This document shows positions 16,979 through 25,347 of a stretch of DNA of 39,876 nucleotides, piece after piece (position 1 is the stretch's first letter; every line of letters begins with the position of its first letter). A model generated the notes under the pieces. The model was given only the letters and a program-made list of their open reading frames with translations, was not told where the DNA came from and ran no database searches. Source of the stretch: Planctomycetia bacterium (lineage in GTDB: Bacteria; Planctomycetota; Planctomycetia; Pirellulales; S012-138); the NCBI GenBank assembly GCA_016177915.1, contig JACOUI010000294.1:1-39876 (forward strand), given 5' to 3'. Both the position numbers and the translations under genes were made by a program.

Positions 16979-17917
16979 ATGCGCGACGTTCACAGCCTGC
17001 ACCGCAAAGGGATCGTCCTGGCCGGCGGCTCCGGGACGCGCCTCTATCCGCTCACCCAGGCCGTCAGCAAGCAGCTCCTGCCGATCTACGACAAGCCGAT
17101 GATCTATTACCCGCTCTCCGCCCTGATGCTGGCGGGGATCCGGGAGGTGCTGGTCATCAGCACGCCGCAAGACCTGCCGATGTTCCGCAAGCTGCTGGGC
17201 GACGGCGCGCAGTGGGGGATGTCGCTCGAATACGCGGAACAGCCGCGCCCGGAGGGCCTCGCGCAGGCCTTTCACATCGGGCGGCCGTTCATCGGCCGCC
17301 ACCTGGCCTGCCTCGTGCTGGGGGACAACATTTTTTACGGGCACGACCTGACGGCGCTCTTGCGACGGGCCGCTGCGCGGCGCGACGGGGCGACCGTTTT
17401 CGCCTACCGCGTCCACGACCCCCAGCGGTACGGCGTCGTGCAGATCAACGACGAAGGGCAGGCGGTCGCCATCGAGGAAAAGCCGGCGCGGCCCAAGTCG
17501 AACCTGGCGGTGACGGGCCTGTACTTCTACGACAACGACGTCCTGGAGATTGCCGCCTCGCTGAAGCCTTCCGCCCGCGGCGAACTGGAAATCACCGACG
17601 TCAACCGGGAATACCTGGCGCGGGGAAAGCTGCATGTGGAGACCATGGGGCGCGGCAGCGTGTGGCTGGACACCGGCACGCACGATTCGCTCTTGGACGC
17701 CTCGCAGTTCGTGTCGGTCGTCGAGAAGCGGCAAGGGCTCAAGATCTGCTGCCCGGAGGAGATCGCCTGGCGGATGGGCTACATCGACGCCGAGCAAGTC
17801 TGCTGGCTGGCTGCGCCGCTGAAGAAGAACGGGTACGGGCAGTACCTCTTGGACCTGATCGAGAGCGAGGGGGCAGAGCAGGTCCGGGAAGTCGCGCGGG
17901 CGAAGGCCGCGGCATAG
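16979..17917 (+). CDS. rmlA: Glucose-1-phosphate thymidylyltransferase
   Basis: A 312-residue nucleotidyltransferase that makes dTDP-glucose from glucose-1-phosphate and dTTP, the first step of dTDP-L-rhamnose synthesis. The signature GGSGTR (16-21) is followed by LYPLT and [17 protein letters not shown], both diagnostic. Asp116 in LGDN binds the metal, and [19 protein letters not shown] is the expected downstream segment. Length is close to the RmlA norm (about 290-300). ATG 16979 was chosen because AAGGAGG lies five bases upstream and family homology starts right after. The much longer open frame that continues to the left is antisense to the TPR gene and is not coding. It heads the surface-polysaccharide locus. 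A long hairpin directly follows the stop codon. Confidence 0.95.
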   Translation: MRDVHSLHRKGIVLAGGSGTRLYPLTQAVSKQLLPIYDKPMIYYPLSALMLAGIREVLVISTPQDLPMFRKLLGDGAQWGMSLEYAEQPRPEGLAQAFHIGRPFIGRHLACLVLGDNIFYGHDLTALLRRAAARRDGATVFAYRVHDPQRYGVVQINDEGQAVAIEEKPARPKSNLAVTGLYFYDNDVLEIAASLKPSARGELEITDVNREYLARGKLHVETMGRGSVWLDTGTHDSLLDASQFVSVVEKRQGLKICCPEEIAWRMGYIDAEQVCWLAAPLKKNGYGQYLLDLIESEGAEQVREVARAKAAA

Positions 17918-17918
17918 T

Positions 17919-17974
17919 GTAGGATGGCCCTTCCGGGCCGTCGCGCAAATGACGGCCTGGAAAGGCCGTCCTAC
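17919..17974. repeat. 24-bp-arm hairpin after rmlA
   Basis: Arms 17919-17942 and 17951-17974 are complementary over 24 positions with two G-T wobbles and one mismatch; the loop is 8 bases. The core includes GGCCGTC and GACGGCC, ending with GTAGGA and TCCTAC. It begins just after the rmlA stop and ends 13 bases before the RmlD-fusion start. There is no T-tract, so it is more likely an intergenic mobile palindrome than a strong terminator, but it may limit read-through or protect the 3' end of the rmlA message. Confidence 0.8.
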
Positions 17975-17987
17975 CACCCAATCTCTT

Positions 17988-19886
17988 ATGCACGGCTTGC
18001 TTCCAAACGGCAGCGCTGCACCGGCTCGTCCACGGATTCTGCTGGTCGGAGCGACGGGGCAGGTCGGGCGTGAGCTGTTGCGGACGCTGCAGCCGCTGGG
18101 CGAAGTGATTGCCACCGGTCGGCCGCGTGACCAAGAACCTTGCTCGCGTCGGGTTCCGCTCGACCTGTGCGATTTCAAAAGCGTTCGTGAGATGGTGCGG
18201 CGCGTGGCGCCGCAGCTCATCGTGAACGCGGCGGCGTACACGGCCGTGGACCGGGCGGAAAAAGAGCACGACCTGGCGATGGCGGTGAACGCGGCAGCCC
18301 CGGCGATTCTGGCCGAGGAGGCAGAACGAATCGGCGCGGGGATTGTGCACTACTCCACGGACTACGTTTTCGACGGCTCGGGCACGCGCCCCTGGCGTGA
18401 GGAGGACACGACCGGCCCGCTCAACGCCTACGGCCACAGCAAGCTGGCCGGCGAGGAGGCCATCCGCGCGAGCGGGGCGGCGCACCTGATCCTGCGAACT
18501 TCGTGGGTTTATGCCGCGCGAGGTTCCAACTTTGTGCGCACGATGCTGCGGCTGGGGCAGGAGCGCCCGGAATTGCGGGTCGTCGCCGACCAGCACGGGG
18601 CGCCCACGGCGGCGCGCGTGATCGCTGACATGACGGGGCAGATTCTGGCGCAGGCCGGCGGCGAATTTGCAAAGTTCCTGGCGGAGCGTGGCGGCACGAC
18701 CCACCTTTGCTGCCGGGGGGAGACGACCTGGCACGGCTTGGCGACGGCGATTTTTGAATTTGCCCGGAAGCACGGCATTTCGCTGGCCGTGCAGAACGTT
18801 GAGCCGATCCGCACGGAGGAATATCCCACTCCCGCTCGCCGCCCGGCGAACTCGCGGCTGGACTGCGGGCGGCTGCGCGAGCGATTTGGATTGACAGCGC
18901 CGGCATGGCAGGAGGCGCTATCGCTTTGCGTACAGGAAATGGTCTCGTCGGGCGATTCGGCGGTCCCAACGCCCCAGGCGTCGGTGGCGTCAGCGGTTTC
19001 GGTGGCGAGCGCGGCGGCAAGTCCGCACGTCAGCGCCGTACGCAGCGAACAAACGCCCGTGGCGACGAAGCCCGACCTGGAAATTGGCGTCATCTACACG
19101 CACGAGCGGTACTGGATGCCGCGGCTCCTCTCGTCGCTGGCCCGCTCAGGTGACGACCTGGCCCTGCGGATGATCGCCGTCGACAACGCCTCGTCGGATT
19201 GGAACGCCGATTGGGAGCGTTACGTCGGCGAGATGACGGTGCTCAAGAACTCGCGGCGGATGGGCTACGCGGCGAACCTGAACCTGATTCTCCGGTCGTC
19301 GTCGGCCCCATTCGTGCTGCTCCTCAACACCGACATGTCGCTCGATCCGGAGGAGCAGTGCCTGTCGAAGATGGTGCGGTTCATGCGCGAGCATCCGCGG
19401 TGCGGAGTGAGCGGCTGCCGGCTGTATCATCCGGACGGGACGTACGCCTTCCCAGCGCGGCGCTTCCAGAAGCTGGGGACGATCGCGGCCCGACGGACGC
19501 CGCTGGGGCCGCTCTTGCGAAGGTCGGTCGATCGGTATCTCTACCGCGACCGCGACGAACAGGGCGTGTTCGAGTGCGACTGGCTCTCGGGCTGCTTCTT
19601 GATGGTCCGCCGCGAGGCGTATCTCGAGGTGGGCGGCTTCGACCTGGGCTTTCAAAAATACTTCGAGGACGTGGACTTCTGCCTGCGGATGGCGCGGGCG
19701 GGATGGGACGTGATGTTCAACGGTGGGACCTACTGCTATCACTACGAGCAGCGCGCCAGCAAGAAGCTCTCTAGCCCGGACGCCTGGCGGCATTTGCGAT
19801 CGTATGTGCGGTGGTTGCGGAAATGGGGGCTGGCGCCGGAAAAGGCGGCGGCGCAAGAACACGATCAAGTGCGCCGTGCGGGATGA
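17988..19886 (+). CDS. rmlD: RmlD-glycosyltransferase (GT2) fusion
   Basis: A 632-residue bifunctional protein starting at ATG 17988. Residues about 15-315 are dTDP-4-dehydrorhamnose reductase (RmlD): GATGQVG at 21-27, STDYVFDG at 123-130, the catalytic Tyr148 and Lys152 (YGHSK), TSWVY at 171-175 and a closing RRPANSRLD segment. Residues about 316-362 are an Ala/Ser/Val-rich linker. Residues about 363-632 are a GT-A fold glycosyltransferase of the WbbL rhamnosyltransferase kind: VIYTHERYW, DNASSDW (399-405), NTD (447-449), GCRLYHPDG, DWLSGCFLMVRR, FDLGFQKYFEDVDFCLR and a trailing helix-rich segment. The fusion would make dTDP-L-rhamnose and transfer it in one polypeptide, a plausible channelling or supply device. 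No stop or frameshift lies at the junction. The fused state is unusual for this enzyme. Confidence 0.9.
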   Translation: MHGLLPNGSAAPARPRILLVGATGQVGRELLRTLQPLGEVIATGRPRDQEPCSRRVPLDLCDFKSVREMVRRVAPQLIVNAAAYTAVDRAEKEHDLAMAVNAAAPAILAEEAERIGAGIVHYSTDYVFDGSGTRPWREEDTTGPLNAYGHSKLAGEEAIRASGAAHLILRTSWVYAARGSNFVRTMLRLGQERPELRVVADQHGAPTAARVIADMTGQILAQAGGEFAKFLAERGGTTHLCCRGETTWHGLATAIFEFARKHGISLAVQNVEPIRTEEYPTPARRPANSRLDCGRLRERFGLTAPAWQEALSLCVQEMVSSGDSAVPTPQASVASAVSVASAAASPHVSAVRSEQTPVATKPDLEIGVIYTHERYWMPRLLSSLARSGDDLALRMIAVDNASSDWNADWERYVGEMTVLKNSRRMGYAANLNLILRSSSAPFVLLLNTDMSLDPEEQCLSKMVRFMREHPRCGVSGCRLYHPDGTYAFPARRFQKLGTIAARRTPLGPLLRRSVDRYLYRDRDEQGVFECDWLSGCFLMVRREAYLEVGGFDLGFQKYFEDVDFCLRMARAGWDVMFNGGTYCYHYEQRASKKLSSPDAWRHLRSYVRWLRKWGLAPEKAAAQEHDQVRRAG

Positions 19887-19916
19887 TGCTGGCGGCGATA
19901 GCAGGTCCGAGGATTT

Positions 19917-19973
19917 CCCAGGGTGCGCCGCTGCGCGTCGACCCTGGGCTTTGCTATCGAACGCCGTTGGCGT
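19917..19973. repeat. Composite hairpin repeat, copy 2
   Basis: CCCAGGGT...ACCCTGGG (19917-19948) is followed by ACGCC-gtt-GGCGT (19961-19973). This repeats the order of the copy at 5578-5635. Bases between the two hairpins (CTTTG) are also shared. It lies between the RmlD fusion and rmlB, in a 251-base gap that holds nothing else I can assign. Confidence 0.75.
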
Positions 19974-20137
19974 AGAGAACCAACGCCTAAGCTTTGGAGC
20001 GAGCGAGAGGACCAATCGCACGCGGCCAGGCCAGCACGAGTGGAAGTCAAGGTTGCTGTCGCGGGCCGTTTCACGCTATGTTTCTCCGCCGCGGCCATTT
20101 GCAGATCGCCGCCTCCTACATTCGACGGCAGGAAGCC

Positions 20138-21220
20138 ATGAAGATCCTCGTCACCGGCGGCGCCGGGTTCATCGGGTCGGCCCTCGTCCGGTTTCTGATT
20201 CGCGAGACGGACGCCCAGGTCGTCAACCTCGATTGCCTCACCTACGCCGGGCACCTCTCCACGCTGGCCGCCGTCGATGGCAACAAGCGATATTGCTTCG
20301 AGCGCGTGAACATCTGCGACACGCGCGCCGTGCGCCGCGTCTTCGACGAGCACCGCCCGGACGTGGTCATGCACCTGGCGGCGGAGTCGCACGTCGACCG
20401 CTCGATCGACGGGCCGGCGGCCTTCGTTCAGACGAACATCGTCGGCACCTACACGCTGCTGGAGGCGGCGCGGAACTATTGGACTTCGCTGGCCAGGGAC
20501 CAGCAGGCGCAGTTCCGCTTTCAGCACGTTTCGACCGACGAGGTCTACGGATCGCTGGGCAAGGGGGGTTACTTCACCGAGACGACCGCTTACGACCCCA
20601 GCTCGCCCTATTCGGCCAGCAAGGCGTCGGCCGATCATCTCGTCCGCGCCTGGCACCGCACGTTCGGGTTGCCGGTGCTGGTCACAAACTGCTCGAACAA
20701 CTACGGGCACTTTCAGTTCCCCGAAAAACTCATCCCGTTGACGATCCAGAACGCGCTGGCCGGCAAGAAGCTGCCGGTCTATGGGACGGGCGAGAACGTG
20801 CGCGACTGGCTGTTTGTGGACGATCATGTGCGGGCGCTGTGGACGGTGCTCGTGAAGGGCCGCGTGGGGGAGACGTACAACATCGGCGGCGAGAGCGAGC
20901 GGACGAACATCGCCGTGGTGCGGACGATTTGCAAGCTGCTGGATGAGCTGCGGCCCGACTCGCCGCACGCGCCGCACGAGGGGCTGATTCAGTTCGTCAC
21001 CGACCGGCCGGGGCACGATTTTCGGTACGCGATCGGCGCGGCGAAGCTGCGCGGCGAACTGGGCTGGCGGCCCGTCGAGTCGTTCGAATCCGGCCTGAAG
21101 AAGACCGTCGAGTGGTATCTCGATCACCAGGAGTGGTGCGGGCAGGTCGTGCGCGACCGGTACGACGGGCAGCGGCTGGGCGCGAAGCCGGCCGGCACAA
21201 AGGTCGCGGCGGTCGCATAA
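20138..21220 (+). CDS. rmlB: dTDP-glucose 4,6-dehydratase
   Basis: A 360-residue extended SDR that converts dTDP-glucose to dTDP-4-keto-6-deoxyglucose, the branch-point sugar of this locus. ATG 20138 gives [13 protein letters not shown], the canonical NAD-binding start (G7 to G13). [10 protein letters not shown] (82-91), STDEVYG (132-138, with the Asp-Glu pair) and the catalytic Tyr158/Lys162 (YSASK) are all present, as are [17 protein letters not shown] and the C-terminal [11 protein letters not shown]. Length matches the family (355-360). AGGA lies before the start. It is 23 bases upstream of rmlC. The product may also feed the aminotransferase/formyltransferase branch encoded at 25348-27502. 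Confidence 0.95.
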   Translation: MKILVTGGAGFIGSALVRFLIRETDAQVVNLDCLTYAGHLSTLAAVDGNKRYCFERVNICDTRAVRRVFDEHRPDVVMHLAAESHVDRSIDGPAAFVQTNIVGTYTLLEAARNYWTSLARDQQAQFRFQHVSTDEVYGSLGKGGYFTETTAYDPSSPYSASKASADHLVRAWHRTFGLPVLVTNCSNNYGHFQFPEKLIPLTIQNALAGKKLPVYGTGENVRDWLFVDDHVRALWTVLVKGRVGETYNIGGESERTNIAVVRTICKLLDELRPDSPHAPHEGLIQFVTDRPGHDFRYAIGAAKLRGELGWRPVESFESGLKKTVEWYLDHQEWCGQVVRDRYDGQRLGAKPAGTKVAAVA

Positions 21221-21243
21221 CGTCAGTTCGTGGAAAGTTTGAA

Positions 21244-21816
21244 ATGAAGGTCGTCGAGACGGACATTCCGGGCCTTTTGATCTTCGAGCCGGCCGCGCGC
21301 GGCGACGAGCGGGGATTTTTCATCGAAACCTGGAACCAGCGGCGATACGCGGAGCACGGGCTCGACGTGGCTTTCGTGCAGGACAATCTGTCGTTCTCGG
21401 GGCGGGGAACGTTGCGCGGGCTGCACTTTCAGAACCCGCAGGCGCAGGGGAAGCTCGTTTACGTTTTGCAAGGCGAGGTGTTCGACGTAGCGGTGGACAT
21501 TCGACACGGCTCGCCGACGTTCGGCCGCTTTGAGGCTGTTACGCTTTCGGCCGAGAACCAGCGGCAGCTCTACGTTCCGCCGGGCTTTGCACACGGCTTT
21601 TGCGTGACGAGCGAGACGGCGCTCTTCGCCTACAAGTGTACGGACTATTACAGCGCGGCGAGCGAAGGGTCGGTGCTGTGGAACGACCCGGACCTGGCGA
21701 TCCCCTGGCCGGTGAGCGAGCCGAAGCTTTCGGAAAAGGACCGGCGGGCGCCGCGGCTGTGCGAGATTTCGCCGGAGCGGCTGGTCTTTGCCGAGGCCGC
21801 GGCCGTGACGCCATGA
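21244..21816 (+). CDS. rmlC: dTDP-4-dehydrorhamnose 3,5-epimerase
   Basis: A 190-residue cupin-fold epimerase that acts on the RmlB product to give dTDP-4-keto-L-rhamnose, the RmlD substrate. LRGLHFQ holds His61, the likely catalytic base, and Lys70 (QGKLV) is close to substrate. FAYKCTDYY supplies the acidic Tyr (Tyr130). VPPGFAHGF (111-119) is the second family signature. Length fits the family (about 180-190). ATG 21244 was chosen since homology begins with MKVVETDIPG. The stop overlaps the next gene's start by four bases (ATGA), so translation of the GT2 gene is likely coupled to this one. Confidence 0.94.
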   Translation: MKVVETDIPGLLIFEPAARGDERGFFIETWNQRRYAEHGLDVAFVQDNLSFSGRGTLRGLHFQNPQAQGKLVYVLQGEVFDVAVDIRHGSPTFGRFEAVTLSAENQRQLYVPPGFAHGFCVTSETALFAYKCTDYYSAASEGSVLWNDPDLAIPWPVSEPKLSEKDRRAPRLCEISPERLVFAEAAAVTP

Positions 21817-22796
21817 TTTCCATCTTGCTGGCGACGTACAACGGCGCCGCCTGGCTGCCGGCGCTCTTGGAAAGCGTTCAATCGCAGACGATTGGCGGCT
21901 GGAAGCTATTGGCGCGCGACGACGGCTCGACGGACGAAACGCGCGATCTGCTCAATTTGGCGGCGAAGCGCGACCGGCGGATGGTCGTCGTCGAAGACTC
22001 GCTCGGCCGGTTGGGCGTGAAAGGGAACTTCGAGCAACTATTGCTGCGGGCGTCGTCGCGCGGCGCACCTTATCTGGCCTTGGCCGATCAGGACGACGTC
22101 TGGCTGCCCGAAAAGCTCCAGCGCCAACGGGCGGCGATGCAAGAACTGGAAGCCGCACACGGCCAGCGTACGCCGCTTCTAGTACACACCGATTTGCGCG
22201 TCGTCGATGAGCAGCTTCGCACCCTTCACCCGTCGCACACGGCCCATGAGCGGATCGCCCGCGACTGCCCGGGGGAAGACGCGCTGCGGGTGGCGCTGGC
22301 GCACAATTTCGTGACGGGGTGTGCGAGCCTTTGCAATCGCGCGCTTGTCGAACTTGCCTTGCCGATGCCGGCCGAGGCGGTGCTGCACGACTGGTGGCTG
22401 GCGCTGTGCGCCGCGGCGGCGGGGCACGTCGCCTACGTTCCGAAGGCGACCGTGCTCTATCGACAGCACCGGCAAAATGTCGTGGGGGCGTCTGGCATCG
22501 CGCGGCTGGTGAAGCTGTCGCGCTGGCGGCGGGCGCGCGAGAACCTGCGGCAGAGCAGCGCGCAAGCAAGAGCGCTGGCCCGCCGGCTGAGAGACATCCA
22601 AAACCCCCAGCTTGCCGCGGCGGCGAATCTGGCGGACCGGTACGGGGCGCTCTTTGGGAAGGCAACGACGGTCCCGCGGCGGCTGGCCGAGGCCTGGCGG
22701 CTTTCCGCCGGCAGACCGGGGCTGGCCTGGCGGCTGCTTTTCGCGGCTGCCGCCGTGCTGCCCGGCAAGGACGCTTCGCACAGGCGGGCAGCGTAA
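21813..22796 (+). CDS. GT2 rhamnosyltransferase-like glycosyltransferase
   Basis: A 327-residue GT-A glycosyltransferase. MISILLATYNG is the typical start; DDGSTD (36-41) binds nucleotide and DQDDVW (92-97) contains the DXD-type metal site. Later HDWW (about 190) supplies the catalytic-site pattern seen in RfbF/WbbL-type dTDP-rhamnosyl transferases. Because it starts within the rmlC stop codon (ATGA overlap), transfer of L-rhamnose is the likeliest function. The C-terminal third is helical and rich in Arg and Ala (RRARENLRQSSAQARALARRL), probably for membrane association. It ends 247 bases before the ABC exporter. Confidence 0.85.
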   Translation: MISILLATYNGAAWLPALLESVQSQTIGGWKLLARDDGSTDETRDLLNLAAKRDRRMVVVEDSLGRLGVKGNFEQLLLRASSRGAPYLALADQDDVWLPEKLQRQRAAMQELEAAHGQRTPLLVHTDLRVVDEQLRTLHPSHTAHERIARDCPGEDALRVALAHNFVTGCASLCNRALVELALPMPAEAVLHDWWLALCAAAAGHVAYVPKATVLYRQHRQNVVGASGIARLVKLSRWRRARENLRQSSAQARALARRLRDIQNPQLAAAANLADRYGALFGKATTVPRRLAEAWRLSAGRPGLAWRLLFAAAAVLPGKDASHRRAA

Positions 22797-22946
22797 CCCC
22801 TTCGCCGTGCAGCGTGCTATCACAGTCGCGTAGGGCGGGCCAAGCTCGCGTCGAGCCGAGGGTGGGCGTCGCCAGCCGCAGTCACGCGGAGCGACCGTTT
22901 ACGCAGTGCCAGCCCTCGATCGCCAGCGCAGGCCCGCCGGCGCCGG

Positions 22947-22964
22947 GGGTGGCTCTGCCCACCC
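22947..22964. repeat. GGGTGG/CCACCC palindrome
   Basis: A 6-bp stem with a 6-base loop, ending in CCTAC, lies in the 247-base gap (22797-23043) before the ABC exporter. Nearby (22832-22880) are further GGGTGGGC and GGGCGGGCC fragments. It belongs to the same style of dispersed palindrome as 6285-6301. The gap shows no gene. Confidence 0.45.
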
Positions 22965-23043
22965 TACACCCTCTGCCGACACTCGCGTTCATCGCCGTTT
23001 TTCGCGGGCGAAAGCGGTCTTGTCCGGCCCTTGGTTTTGCATC

Positions 23044-23967
23044 ATGATCCGGCCCCTTATGACGATTCCGCTCGAAAACGACGCCGCGCCGCCGGCAGCC
23101 GGCGACGCGCCGCTGACGGACGCCTGCTGGCGGATCAACTCCGCTCGGCGCCGGCGGTTTGCGCGGGGTGAGCGCGCGATCGACTCGCTGGCCGACCTGT
23201 GGGCCGCGCGCGAGCTGGCCTGGCGGCTGCTCGTGCGGGACCTGAGCGCGAAATACCGGCAGTCGCTGCTGGGCTATGCCTGGGCCTTCCTGCCGCCGCT
23301 GATGCTGGCGCTGAGCTTCACCTTGGCGGGCCAGGCCGGCATCCTCAATGCCAAGTCCGGCGACATTCCCTACACGCTGTTCACGCTGGTGGGCACGGTC
23401 CTTTGGCAGACGTTTTCGGAGGCGATCCACGCGCCGATCCGGGCCGTGAACGAGGCCAAGTCGCTTTTGGCGCGGATTCGTTTCCCGTATGAATCGCTGG
23501 TCTTCGCCAAACTGGGCGAGGTGGTGTTCAATCTCACGGTAAGGTTGGGACTCATCGCGGTGGTGATGGCGCTGTACGGCGTGGATTTGAGCTTCTGGAT
23601 TCTGCTGGCGCCCGTGGCGATGGGCGTGCTGATTCTGCTGGGGCTGGCGATCGGGCTGTTTGCCGCGCCGCTGGGGGGGATTTACGACGACGTCGGATTT
23701 GCCATCACGCTCGTCCTCAGCGTGTGGTTCTTCCTGACGCCGATCATGTACGACCAGGCTGCGCCAGGGTCGATCGTGTCGGCGATCAACGCGGCCAACC
23801 CGGTGAGCCATTTGCTCGTCGCAACGCGGAGCTTCCTGCTGTTGGGCGAGCCGCCGGCGCCGGGGGGCCTGTTGATCGTGACGGCGGTCACTTTGCCGCT
23901 GCTCGTCGTGTCGTGGCTGGCGTTCCGCACGTCGCTGGTCTTCACCGTGGAAAGGGTCAGCTCGTGA
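23044..23967 (+). CDS. wzm: Polysaccharide ABC exporter, permease
   Basis: A 307-residue ABC-2 type membrane subunit (Wzm/TagG family) that forms the channel through which the finished glycan leaves the cytoplasm. A soluble N-terminus (about 1-70) ends in the amphipathic segment LVRDLSAKYRQSLLGYAWAFL, a family hallmark. Six membrane helices follow, for example AFLPPLMLALSFTLAG, LGLIAVVMALYGV, ILLAPVAMGVLILLGLAIG and AITLVLSVWFFLTPIMY, and the ANPVSHLLVATRSFLLLG loop. ATG 23044 is used; ATG 23059 (MTIPL) is an alternative. Its TGA overlaps the GTG of wzt by four bases, so the two subunits are translated together, as expected for a 1:1 complex. Confidence 0.92.
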   Translation: MIRPLMTIPLENDAAPPAAGDAPLTDACWRINSARRRRFARGERAIDSLADLWAARELAWRLLVRDLSAKYRQSLLGYAWAFLPPLMLALSFTLAGQAGILNAKSGDIPYTLFTLVGTVLWQTFSEAIHAPIRAVNEAKSLLARIRFPYESLVFAKLGEVVFNLTVRLGLIAVVMALYGVDLSFWILLAPVAMGVLILLGLAIGLFAAPLGGIYDDVGFAITLVLSVWFFLTPIMYDQAAPGSIVSAINAANPVSHLLVATRSFLLLGEPPAPGGLLIVTAVTLPLLVVSWLAFRTSLVFTVERVSS

Positions 23968-25286
23968 TCAGGATCGCCCAGCCCGAAATCCCGCAGGCTC
24001 CTCCCGGCGCCTCCCCCAGCGCCGACCTGCTAGTGGAAGCCTGCGAACTCTCCAAGAAATACTGCCGCAACCTGAAGCGCTCGATGCTGTACGGGGGGCG
24101 CGACATCCTCGCGCAGTGGCTGCGCGGTTATCGCTGCCAGCGCCTGCGACCCGGCGAGTTCTGGGCGCTCAAGAACGTCTCCTTGCAGCTCCGCCGGGGC
24201 GAAGCCCTGGGAATCGTCGGCCCGAACGGGGCCGGCAAGACGACGCTGCTGCGAATCATCGCCGGGGTGATTCGGCCCGATGTCGGCGAGGTACGGAACC
24301 GAGGGCGAATCGCGCCGCTCCTCTCCCTGGGCGCCGGTTTCAACCCCGTGCTCAGCGGGCGCGAGAACATCTGGATTAACTTGTCCATCCTGGGGCTAGG
24401 CCGACGCCAGATCCGCGCGCGCTTCGACGACATCATTCAATTCGCGGAATTGGAATCCGCGATCGAAGCCCCCGTCCGGACGTACAGTTCCGGAATGAAG
24501 GCGCGGTTGGGTTTTGCCTGCGCCGTGCACACGCAGCCCGATGTCTTGCTCGTCGACGAGGTGCTCGCTGTGGGCGACATCACCTTCCGCGGAAAGTGTT
24601 ACCGTCGACTCGCGGAGATGCGCGCGGCCGGGACGGCATTCATCCTGGTGTCGCACAGTCCCCATTCCGTGTTGTCGATTTGCGACCACGGCATTTACCT
24701 CAACCAAGGGCGGTGCCGGGCCGCCGGTGCGATTCACGCCGTGATGGCCCAATATGAGAGCGACGTATCGAAGGGGGCGGCCGCCCCGGCGGCCAATCGT
24801 CTTGACGTGCGTCCGGCCGAAACCGGGACCGGATTGCGCATCGCGTCCGTGTTCTTTCGGGGAGGGGACGGTGAGGTCACGTCGCGCCTCCAGACGGGTC
24901 GCCCCATCACCTTTTGCATTCGCTGCGACGTCGCTTTGCCGCTAGAGCGCATCACCGTGGCCCTGATTATCCGCGACTCAGCACGGGACGCCACGTTGAC
25001 GCTGAACCTCTCCGGGATCCATGACGACGCCTGGCTGGATGTGGCGCCGGGCGAGTGCGAGCTGCGGATGTCTGCGCCTCAGCTTGGCTTGCGGCCGGGC
25101 GTGTACCTCGCCAAGGCCGTCGTCGTACAGGGCGCGCTGACGCAGTTGGACGGCATTGAGAACTTTCAGTTTCGGGTGGAGCCAGGACTAACGGTCGCCG
25201 ATTCGACGTTCTACCAACCCCACACTTGGCAGGTCGTTCCCATCCATCAGGAAAGCGCCTCGGCGCCAATCGCCATGGCCGGGTAA
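23964..25286 (+). CDS. wzt: Polysaccharide ABC exporter, ATPase with C-terminal glycan-binding domain
   Basis: A 440-residue ATPase starting at GTG 23964 within the wzm stop (GTGA overlap). Walker A is GPNGAGKTT (86-94), the signature is YSSGM (174-178), Walker B is LLVDE (195-199) and the H-loop is His231. Homology to Wzt and TagH starts at LVEACELSKKY. After the ATPase (to about 275) comes a beta-rich domain (about 290-440: RIASVFFRGGDG, GRPITFCIRCDVA, GLRPGVYLAKAVVVQG), which matches the Wzt_C type that recognises the non-reducing end of the O-chain. A C-terminal domain implies length control by a chain-terminating group; the methyltransferases downstream are candidates for adding it. Confidence 0.92.
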   Translation: MIRIAQPEIPQAPPGASPSADLLVEACELSKKYCRNLKRSMLYGGRDILAQWLRGYRCQRLRPGEFWALKNVSLQLRRGEALGIVGPNGAGKTTLLRIIAGVIRPDVGEVRNRGRIAPLLSLGAGFNPVLSGRENIWINLSILGLGRRQIRARFDDIIQFAELESAIEAPVRTYSSGMKARLGFACAVHTQPDVLLVDEVLAVGDITFRGKCYRRLAEMRAAGTAFILVSHSPHSVLSICDHGIYLNQGRCRAAGAIHAVMAQYESDVSKGAAAPAANRLDVRPAETGTGLRIASVFFRGGDGEVTSRLQTGRPITFCIRCDVALPLERITVALIIRDSARDATLTLNLSGIHDDAWLDVAPGECELRMSAPQLGLRPGVYLAKAVVVQGALTQLDGIENFQFRVEPGLTVADSTFYQPHTWQVVPIHQESASAPIAMAG

Positions 25287-25347
25287 AGCGTCGTCGGACG
25301 CGGGTGAGACTGCTGGCAGCGCCGCCACAAACCGTTGGACGACATTC

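Noticed and set aside
17988..19886. RmlD and GT2 as two genes joined by a sequencing error
   Set aside because: The linker has no stop, no start with a ribosome site, and normal codon use through the junction. Kept as a fusion, though read support should be confirmed.
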